This document shows positions 6,952-11,038 of a DNA stretch of 11,038 bases, one piece after another (within the stretch, counting starts at the first letter, position 1; each line of letters opens with the position of its first letter). Made by a program: the position numbers and the translations under genes. The notes beneath the pieces were generated by a model. It saw only the letters and a list, made by a program, of their open reading frames with translations. It did no database searches and was not told the DNA's origin. The stretch lies in NCBI GenBank assembly GCA_047972145.1, contig JBKEAI010000085.1, positions 1 to 11,038 of the forward strand. Reading direction: 5' to 3'. This DNA comes from JAMLGJ01 sp047972145 (GTDB lineage: Bacteria > Actinomycetota > Acidimicrobiia > Acidimicrobiales > Microtrichaceae).

Positions 6952-7223
6952 CCTTCGGACGCACCAAGTCGGGCCGCATCATTGACGACGACCTCATCGA
7001 GCAACTGGCAGACGACGCCGAGGCCGGCTACGACGTTGACGAGATCGTCAGCCGCCGAGGCAAGCGCGGACGCCCACGGCTCGGCGCCGAACCCTCGACC
7101 GTCGAATCGGTGCGCTTGGACCCGGACCTGAAAGCACGACTCGCGCAACGCGCCCAAGACGAGGGTGTCGCGGTCTCCGAAGTCATCCGAGAGGCACTCC
7201 GCCTTCACCTCGAGGCGAGCTGA
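6951..7223 (+). pseudogene. Ribbon-helix-helix antitoxin, start codon lost
   Basis: The frame from 6951 reads 'TFGRTKSGRIIDDDLIEQL', then an acidic 'ADDAEAGYDVDEIV', a basic 'RRGKRGRPRLG', and ends in the helix-turn core 'VRLDPDLKARLAQRAQDEG' and 'VAVSEVIREALRLHLEAS' before TGA 7221-7223. This is the full length of a CopG/MetJ-type antitoxin of the kind paired with the toxin remnant. Upstream of 6951 the frame has no ATG, GTG or TTG; the family's initiating Met would have been just before 'TFGRTKSGR'. Only GTG 7110 (37 residues, the bare DNA-binding domain), TTG 7116 or a rare ATT at 6981 could start translation, and none has a good Shine-Dalgarno sequence. The coding sequence after the junction shows no stop or frameshift, suggesting that the damage is recent or that the domain is still made. 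Confidence 0.65.
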
Positions 7224-7305
7224 CAGCCACCGCTCCGAACTCCCCGGCCGACAGACCGCCGCCCGACCCTCGCTGCCGACAGGAAAGCCACTGGTGGGTT
7301 TCGAG

Positions 7306-7333
7306 GCACCTCCCGGCTCATCGGTCGAGGTGC
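7306..7333. terminator. Hairpin at the end of the histidine phosphatase gene
   Basis: GCACCTC (7306-7312) pairs with GAGGTGC (7327-7333), and CCG (7313-7315) inside it pairs with CGG (7322-7324), leaving a short loop. The structure spans the phosphatase stop codon and faces the antitoxin remnant, so it could end transcription from both sides. No T-tract follows on either strand. The 94 bases between the antitoxin stop and the phosphatase stop hold nothing else recognisable. Confidence 0.3.
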
Positions 7334-8052
7334 GACGTGTCGTTGAAGCGACGCAGCACCCACCGGTCGAACGGTTCGGGTAGGAGCACGATCTCCGAGA
7401 TCGACGAGTTGTCTGCACCCACGAACGCGAAGTTCCTCGATTCGGTGATCGACGCGAGAACCGCACCGATGACCCCGCCGTGCACCACGGCCACCACACG
7501 CTCACCGCGATGTTCTGACGTGATCCGGTCGATCCCAGCCATGCAGCGGGACTGGAAGCCGTCCCAGGGCTCGGCGCCGGGGAGCACGTCCCATCGTTCC
7601 TCGCGGTAGACCTCGCGCACCCGCGGGTCGCCCGCAGCACCCCTGAGGCGGAGCACCCCGCCCTCGTACTCACCGAGGTGCACCTCGCGCAGGTCGGCTT
7701 CGACCGCGACGCTCAGACCGGTCGCTTCCACGAGGGGTGCAGCCGTCTGGGACGTGCGCCGCAGGGAGGTGACGTACACCTTCGAGAACGGCCTACTGCG
7801 GTGTTCGGCCGCGAGCCGCTCACCGACCAGGCGCGCCTGTTCGACCCCCTCGGGTGCGAGGTCGGGATCCCCGTGGCCGTCACGGGTCTCGAAGGGACGG
7901 TCTGGATGCGCGGCAGTGGTGGCGCCGTGGCGCACCAGGTAGATCGTCGTGGCGCCCTCCGGCGCGCTGAAGCGGCGCTGGGGAACACTGCCGTCGTCGT
8001 CGAATCGGTCGACCGGTGACTCCCCCGGTCCTCCCGAGCTGTGCTTTGCCAT
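7318..8052 (-). CDS. Histidine phosphatase (phosphoglycerate mutase-like) family protein
   Basis: A 244-residue member of the histidine phosphatase branch 1. The phosphohistidine motif 'YLVRHGAT' (38-45) supplies Arg41, His42 and Gly43; 'SLRRTSQTA' (96-104) supplies the second Arg; 'LREVHLGEYEG' (121-131) has the likely acid Glu123; and 'VVHGGVIGAVL' (189-199) the second catalytic His191. All core residues are present, so it should be an active phosphatase or mutase; the substrate is unknown. The first 33 residues are polar and outside the fold. ATG 8052 was chosen; a TAGATT box at 8061-8066 ends 8 bases before it and there is no Shine-Dalgarno, suggesting a leaderless or very short leader. 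A TTG at 8085 is a less likely start, within the inverted repeat. It is divergent from the Rieske oxygenase gene. Confidence 0.9.
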   Translation of the reverse strand: MAKHSSGGPGESPVDRFDDDGSVPQRRFSAPEGATTIYLVRHGATTAAHPDRPFETRDGHGDPDLAPEGVEQARLVGERLAAEHRSRPFSKVYVTSLRRTSQTAAPLVEATGLSVAVEADLREVHLGEYEGGVLRLRGAAGDPRVREVYREERWDVLPGAEPWDGFQSRCMAGIDRITSEHRGERVVAVVHGGVIGAVLASITESRNFAFVGADNSSISEIVLLPEPFDRWVLRRFNDTSHLDR

Positions 8053-8060
8053 GACGGACG

Positions 8061-8066
8061 AATCTA
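8061..8066 (-). promoter_or_regulatory. Possible -10 box of the histidine phosphatase gene
   Basis: TAGATT on the minus strand, 8 bases before ATG 8052. Positions for its -35 box fall inside the inverted repeat at 8070-8109, so a protein bound there would affect this promoter. No good -35 match is visible. Confidence 0.3.
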
Positions 8067-8069
8067 CGG

Positions 8070-8109
8070 TGTCGGGCCCCACCAACCGACACTGGTTGGT
8101 GGCCCGACA
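8070..8109. repeat. Large inverted repeat in the divergent phosphatase/oxygenase control region
   Basis: The left arm TGTCGGGCC-CC-ACCAACC (8070-8087) and the right arm GGTTGGTGGCCCGACA (8094-8109) are exact inverted copies over 16 bases apart from two extra C residues (8079-8080) in the left arm. The spacer is GACACT (8088-8093). It lies between two divergent genes and outside the preferred coding starts. It may be a two-fold operator for a dimeric regulator, or form a stem-loop if transcribed. It has no T-tract typical of a terminator. The regulator is not known. Confidence 0.6.
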
Positions 8110-8115
8110 GCCTGC

Positions 8116-8121
8116 TACGAT
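8116..8121 (+). promoter_or_regulatory. Possible -10 box of the Rieske oxygenase gene
   Basis: TACGAT directly abuts the KstR-like operator. Transcription would begin about 8128, inside the operator, a suitable arrangement for repression. A -35 at 8093-8098 (TGGTTG) would lie in the right arm of the inverted repeat but is a poor match. Confidence 0.35.
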
Positions 8122-8135
8122 TAGAACACGTTCTA
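8122..8135. promoter_or_regulatory. KstR-type operator (TetR-family steroid regulator site)
   Basis: TAGAACACGTTCTA is an inverted repeat (TAGAAC / GTTCTA around AC) and fits every fixed base of the published mycobacterial KstR consensus TnnAACnnGTTnnA. KstR represses genes for cholesterol and steroid catabolism and releases DNA on binding a steroid-CoA intermediate. The site ends 68 bases before the ATG of a KshA-like Rieske oxygenase, the class of gene that KstR controls, and overlaps the likely transcription start. Match and position are seen; control by KstR is inferred, and kstR is not in the window. Confidence 0.7.
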
Positions 8136-8186
8136 CTTTTGATGAAGGACCGGACGACTCCGATCACCCAGAGGACCCCGATCCCC

Positions 8187-8195
8187 AGAGGAAGG
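8187..8195 (+). promoter_or_regulatory. Ribosome binding site of the Rieske oxygenase gene
   Basis: AGAGGAAGG ends 8 bases before ATG 8204. It fixes this ATG as the start although the frame is open well upstream, and it marks this gene as one with a true leader, unlike several neighbours. Confidence 0.7.
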
Positions 8196-8203
8196 CCAAA
8201 TAC

Positions 8204-9268
8204 ATGAGCACCACCATCATCAACTCCGACAAGAGGTCCCCGTTCCCGATCCCCTTCGGGTGGTTCCAGATCGGATGGTCCGATGAGCTCAAGCCCGGTG
8301 AGGTCAAGCCGTTGCAGTACTTCGGGCGCCATCTGGCGCTGTGGCGTGACGACAACGGCGTCGCCAACCTCAACTCGGCGCACTGCCCGCACCTCGGCTC
8401 ACACCTCGCATACGGCGGATCGGTGCACGGCGACGAGCTCGCCTGCCCCTTCCACGGCTGGCGCTTCACAGGCGACGGCAAGAACTCGAAGATCCCGTAC
8501 TCGAACCGGGTCAACAAGAAAGCCTGCCTCGACGTGTTCCCCATGGTCGAGCGCAACGGCGTGATGATGGCCTGGTACCACCCCGAGTCGATCGAGCCGC
8601 AGTGGGACATCCCCGAGGTACCCGAGTTCAACGATCCCGACAACTACACCGAGGTGATGACCCGCGAGTTCACCATCGAGGCCCCCTGGCAGGACCTCGC
8701 GGAGAACGGCGTCGACTCGGCGCACTTCCGCTACGTGCACCACACCGAGGAGGTGCCTGAGCTGGTCAGCTACGAGACCGTCGGCCACGAGGCACGGATG
8801 CGCTCCATCCAGAAGTTCCCGACACCCCGCGGTGTGGTCGAGGGCCACATCAACGCGGATTCGTTCGGTCCGGGGTTTTCGGTGATCCGCTTCGGTGGCA
8901 TCGTCGACACCGTGCTGATGGGATGCAACACGCCGATCACCGACAACAAGTGCCACATGCGCTTCACCTTCACCGTGAAGCGCCTCGGTGACGACGAGAT
9001 CAACTCCACGGTCGGTCAGGCCTTCGTTGACGAGGTGTCCAAGCAGGTCGAAGAGGACACCCCGATCTGGCAGAACAAGGCATACATCCGCCGACCGGCG
9101 CTCGCGGACACAGACGGCCCGTTCACCAAGTTCCGCCGCTGGGCCTCACAGTTCTACGCAGAGCCGGTCGACGAATCGGCCGACGTCTACGTATCGGGCG
9201 AGTCGTGGCCCTTCGAGCCCCTCGAGACCGCGTCGCGCAGGTACGGGTCAGACCCCTTCGCCGACTAG
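8204..9268 (+). CDS. KshA-like Rieske non-heme iron oxygenase, oxygenase component
   Basis: A 354-residue oxygenase. The N-terminal Rieske domain binds a 2Fe-2S cluster through Cys61-Pro-His63 ('HCPHLG') and Cys81-x2-His84 ('CPFHGW'), C-x-H-x17-C-x2-H. The catalytic domain has the bridging Asn168/Asp171 and iron ligands His174 and His179 in 'NGVDSAHFRYVH'; the third ligand is probably Asp285 in 'EEDTPIWQNK'. 'DGPFTKFRRWASQFYAEPV' at the end is typical of KshA-like enzymes. KshA, with reductase KshB, 9-alpha-hydroxylates 3-ketosteroids and triggers B-ring opening. This protein is about 30 residues shorter than M. tuberculosis KshA (386) and differs from it around the cluster (CPHLG for CRHMG, HGW for HDW), so it may be a relative acting on another sterol or aromatic substrate. 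The KstR-type operator upstream favours a steroid role. No reductase or ferredoxin gene follows it. Confidence 0.9.
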   Translation: MSTTIINSDKRSPFPIPFGWFQIGWSDELKPGEVKPLQYFGRHLALWRDDNGVANLNSAHCPHLGSHLAYGGSVHGDELACPFHGWRFTGDGKNSKIPYSNRVNKKACLDVFPMVERNGVMMAWYHPESIEPQWDIPEVPEFNDPDNYTEVMTREFTIEAPWQDLAENGVDSAHFRYVHHTEEVPELVSYETVGHEARMRSIQKFPTPRGVVEGHINADSFGPGFSVIRFGGIVDTVLMGCNTPITDNKCHMRFTFTVKRLGDDEINSTVGQAFVDEVSKQVEEDTPIWQNKAYIRRPALADTDGPFTKFRRWASQFYAEPVDESADVYVSGESWPFEPLETASRRYGSDPFAD

Positions 9269-9290
9269 CACCCGGCGCACCGCACGCTGT

Positions 9291-9305
9291 GACCGCCCGG
9301 CGGTC
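9291..9305. terminator. Possible bidirectional hairpin between convergent genes
   Basis: GACCGCC and GGCGGTC are inverted copies around a single C, in practice a 5-bp GC stem with a 5-base loop. It lies in the 49 bases between the stops of the Rieske oxygenase (+) and the membrane protein (-). It has no T-tract, so it would be a weak terminator at best. Confidence 0.3.
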
Positions 9306-9317
9306 GAGCCGCCCCGG

Positions 9318-10085
9318 TCAGGCCGCGCCCGGCCAGCCCGCCTGACGGGCCCGGCTCTGGCGTACGAGCCCGATCACCAGCAGCACCACCCCGATCACGC
9401 CCACTATCCCGCCCAGTATCACCGAGGCGAATATCCACAGCACCGGACCGACCACCCCGAGGAGCTCCGAGGGCGACACCACCCGGCCCACCGAGAACTC
9501 CGCGTCGCTCACAGCTGATGGTTCGCCGCCCACATCACAGCTCACGGTGTAGCCACCGGGGGTGAGGTTGTCGGCCACGAAGAACGGCGAGTCGTCAGCA
9601 CCGAAGTCCGAGGAGAGGACCGTCTCCATGGAACCGGCCGGCCGGTCGTCGACCTCGGCGCCCTCGGAGGTCGTGAACGTGCAGATCGCCGAGTTGTAGG
9701 TATCCGCGGTGTAGGGCTCCAACGCGATACCAACGTCCATGGTGGATTCCGGGGCGGTCAGGTCCTCGATCACACGGAAATCGACCTCACCGGGAATAGC
9801 GGAGCTCCTCCCGTCCTCGAACACGACATCGCGTGTGAGCTCGTCGGGATCGAGGTTGCGTCCCAGGAGCGACACCGTGACCAACACGCCCAGCACCGCA
9901 ACGCCGACCATCACGCTGCCGGCGATCACCATCCCCCGACCGACGTTTCGAGGTGGAACCGGCTGCGGCGCCTGACCCCGACCCTGTTGCTGGGATCCAT
10001 GTTGCTGGGATCCCTGCTGCTGCCAACCCTGCGCGGGGCCGTTCCCAGGTGGCGGTTGGCCCCAAGGCTGCTGTCCCGGCTGCAC
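9318..10085 (-). CDS. Membrane protein with Gln/Pro-rich N-terminus and extracytoplasmic domain
   Basis: A 255-residue protein I do not recognise as a named family. Residues 1-50 are Gly/Gln/Pro-rich with a short GWQQQ-GSQQH-GSQQQ repeat (20-34). A transmembrane helix follows at about 52-74 ('MVIAGSVMVGVAVLGVLVTV'), then an acidic region of about 135 residues with a beta-rich look and two cysteines (135 and 183) that could form a disulfide outside the membrane, then a second helix at about 211-241 and a short basic tail ('RQSRARQAG'). The layout predicts both ends in the cytoplasm and the middle domain outside. Pro/Gln-rich tails before a membrane helix are common in actinobacterial envelope proteins. 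The start is GTG 10085 with AGG about 8 bases upstream. It lies 61 bases after the thiolase-like gene on the same strand and may be cotranscribed. Confidence 0.75.
   Translation of the reverse strand: MQPGQQPWGQPPPGNGPAQGWQQQGSQQHGSQQQGRGQAPQPVPPRNVGRGMVIAGSVMVGVAVLGVLVTVSLLGRNLDPDELTRDVVFEDGRSSAIPGEVDFRVIEDLTAPESTMDVGIALEPYTADTYNSAICTFTTSEGAEVDDRPAGSMETVLSSDFGADDSPFFVADNLTPGGYTVSCDVGGEPSAVSDAEFSVGRVVSPSELLGVVGPVLWIFASVILGGIVGVIGVVLLVIGLVRQSRARQAGWPGAA
9985..10014 (-). repeat. 15-bp tandem repeat coding for GSQQH/GSQQQ
   Basis: Two adjoining 15-base units (9985-9999 and 10000-10014), each containing tgttgctgggatcc, match at 14 of 15 bases; a third unit (10015-10029) is degenerate and codes for GWQQQ. 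The repeat is in frame within the membrane protein's cytoplasmic tail, so gain or loss of units would change tail length without a frameshift. Confidence 0.75.
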
Positions 10086-10106
10086 CCTCGAAACCTACAG
10101 CGCCAC

Positions 10107-10132
10107 CCCCCAACCGTTGGAGTGTCTGGGGG
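10107..10132. terminator. Hairpin between the thiolase-like and membrane protein genes
   Basis: CCCCCA (10107-10112) and TGGGGG (10127-10132) can pair around a 14-base loop. On the minus strand the hairpin comes 15 bases after the thiolase-like stop codon and before the GTG of the membrane protein. It could end or reduce readthrough between the two genes, but no U-tract follows. The alternative small palindrome CCAACCGTTGG (10110-10120) overlaps it. Confidence 0.3.
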
Positions 10133-10146
10133 ATGTGGGCTGGCGA

Positions 10147-11038
10147 TCAGTCCTTGTCCGCCGACACCACCCACATTGCAAAGAACTGGGCGGCGCCACC
10201 GTACGCGTGGCCGACCGCGGTGCGTGCGCCATCGATCTGGTGATCGCCGGCCTGGCCGCGCACCTGCATGGCGGCCTCACCGAAGCGGATCATCCCCGAA
10301 GCGCCGATCGGGTTGGACGAGAGCACACCGCCGGAGCAGTTCACGGGCAGGTCACCGTCGATCGCGGTGCGACCCGACTCGGTCAGCTTCCAACCCTCAC
10401 CCTCGGGTGCGAAACCGAGGTTCTCCAACCACATCGGGTCGTACCACGAGAAAGGGACGTACATCTCGACCATGTCGACCTGGGCGAGCGGATCGGTGAT
10501 CCCCGCCTGCGCGTACACGTCGGCCGCGCAGTCGATGCCCGCCTGGGGCGACACCTGGTCGCGCCCCGCGGCGGTCGCCGGCTCCGAGCGCATCGCGGTG
10601 CCCCTGATCCACGCCGGGTTCACACCACTCGACGCAGCGGACTGCTCTGCGGCGGCCTCGCCGGCGATCACCATCGCGAACGCGCCGTCGGAGGACGGAC
10701 AGGTCTCGGAGTAGCGGAGGGGCTCCCACAACATGAACGACTCTGAGATCGAGTCGTAGGTGATCTCGGGTTCGTGCAGGTGCGCGTACGGGTTCTTCAG
10801 GGCGTTGAGGCGGTCCTTGAGCGCCACGAGTATGCCTATGTCGTCCGGTGCGCCCGAGCGGCGGATGTACTCGCGGATGAACGGCGCGAAGTACCCGCCG
10901 GCGCCGGCGACGAGTTGCTGTTGGAACGGGATCGGGAACGACAGCGCCCACATCGCCTCGGAGACCGACTGCTGCTGCCAACCGATCGTGAGCACACGTT
11001 CGTGCACACCCGATTCGACGTGGGAGGCAGCGACGATC
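10147..11038 (-). CDS. Thiolase-like lipid-transfer protein (SCP2-thiolase family), N-terminus beyond window
   Basis: The frame is open to the right edge and ends at TGA 10147-10149, giving 296 residues of a family usually near 390, so about 100 N-terminal residues are missing. Visible blocks: 'HVESGVHERVLTIGWQQQ' at the start, 'CPSSDGAFAMVIAG' (about 10661-10703), 'QVDMVEMYVPFSWYDPMWLENLGFA', 'CSGGVLSSNPIGASG' (10294-10338) and 'GHAYGGAAQFFAMWVVSAD' at the end. The order is that of non-decarboxylating thiolase-like proteins (Ltp2/Ltp3/Ltp4 group). The thiolase 'GHPxGATG' His is replaced by Asn and the late CxGGG Cys by Tyr (GHAYGG), so classical thiolysis is unlikely; Ltp2, which also departs from the thiolase pattern, cleaves sterol side chains by a retro-aldol reaction with a DUF35 partner. 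In M. tuberculosis ltp3/ltp4 lie near kshA. The substrate here is inferred only from context. Confidence 0.85.
   Translation of the reverse strand, partial: IVAASHVESGVHERVLTIGWQQQSVSEAMWALSFPIPFQQQLVAGAGGYFAPFIREYIRRSGAPDDIGILVALKDRLNALKNPYAHLHEPEITYDSISESFMLWEPLRYSETCPSSDGAFAMVIAGEAAAEQSAASSGVNPAWIRGTAMRSEPATAAGRDQVSPQAGIDCAADVYAQAGITDPLAQVDMVEMYVPFSWYDPMWLENLGFAPEGEGWKLTESGRTAIDGDLPVNCSGGVLSSNPIGASGMIRFGEAAMQVRGQAGDHQIDGARTAVGHAYGGAAQFFAMWVVSADKD

Noticed and set aside
7368..7379. TCGAACGGTTCG as a second KstR site.
   Set aside because: The AAC and GTT half-sites are one base apart instead of two, and the sequence is inside the phosphatase coding region.
6870..7673. A 267-codon open frame on the minus strand across the toxin-antitoxin remnant and the end of the phosphatase gene.
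   Set aside because: It is antisense to the recognisable antitoxin and partly in another frame of the phosphatase gene; its sequence is low complexity and shows no family features.
8053..8085. A longer phosphatase start at TTG 8085.
   Set aside because: The added 11 residues are outside the fold, the codon lies inside the inverted repeat, and ATG 8052 has a better-placed promoter box.
8081..10132. CAACCG and GACACT words shared by the inverted repeat at 8070-8109 and the hairpin at 10107-10132, suggesting a repeated element.
   Set aside because: The words are in different order and orientation and the surrounding bases do not align, so chance is more likely.
1..11038. CRISPR arrays, tRNA or rRNA genes, insertion sequences and phage genes.
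   Set aside because: No regularly spaced repeats, cloverleaf sequences, transposase or integrase motifs or terminal inverted repeats were seen on either strand.

Overview
The window is GC-rich, densely packed bacterial DNA. The protein families present (DUF2332, KshA-like Rieske oxygenase, thiolase-like lipid-transfer protein, 63-residue single-cluster ferredoxin with its reductase, and a toxin/ribbon-helix-helix pair) point to an actinobacterium. It could be a mycolic-acid relative or a member of Acidimicrobiia; the sequence alone does not decide. Several genes lack a Shine-Dalgarno sequence and have a TAnnnT box 6-8 nt before the start codon, which suggests leaderless mRNAs, common in this phylum.

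Left part (1-5403). The end of an M1 aminopeptidase (+) converges on a six-gene minus-strand run. Read in transcription order the run is: ferredoxin, FAD-dependent ferredoxin reductase, YhhN/TMEM86-type membrane protein, M20 amidohydrolase, DUF2332 protein and YbaK-type deacylase. Ferredoxin/reductase overlap as TTGA and M20/DUF2332 as GTGA (4 bp each); the other gaps are 33, 48 and 66 bp. This is probably one operon or two. The redox pair has no oxygenase beside it in the run.

Middle part (5404-8110). A serine beta-lactamase-fold hydrolase (+) is divergent from the ferredoxin. Next comes an island of about 550 bp with no intact gene. It holds a near-leaderless promoter on a 10-bp palindrome, the first 22 codons of a toxin-like gene, and, out of frame, a ribbon-helix-helix antitoxin that has lost its start codon. 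This is a toxin-antitoxin module collapsed by an internal deletion. A histidine phosphatase (-) follows.

Right part (8053-11038). The phosphatase and a KshA-like Rieske oxygenase (+) share a divergent control region. It contains a 16-bp-arm inverted repeat and, next to the oxygenase gene, TAGAACACGTTCTA, a full match to the KstR operator consensus TnnAACnnGTTnnA from steroid catabolism. Beyond are a two-helix membrane protein with a Gln/Pro-rich cytoplasmic tail (-) and the C-terminal three quarters of a thiolase-like lipid-transfer protein (-), a family common in sterol side-chain degradation.

The oxygenase, its operator, the thiolase-like gene and perhaps the ferredoxin/reductase pair suggest the edge of a steroid or sterol catabolic region. 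The other genes look like general metabolism. I found no clear new defence or mobile system. The items most worth following are the KstR-type site, the eroded toxin-antitoxin locus and the large inverted repeat.
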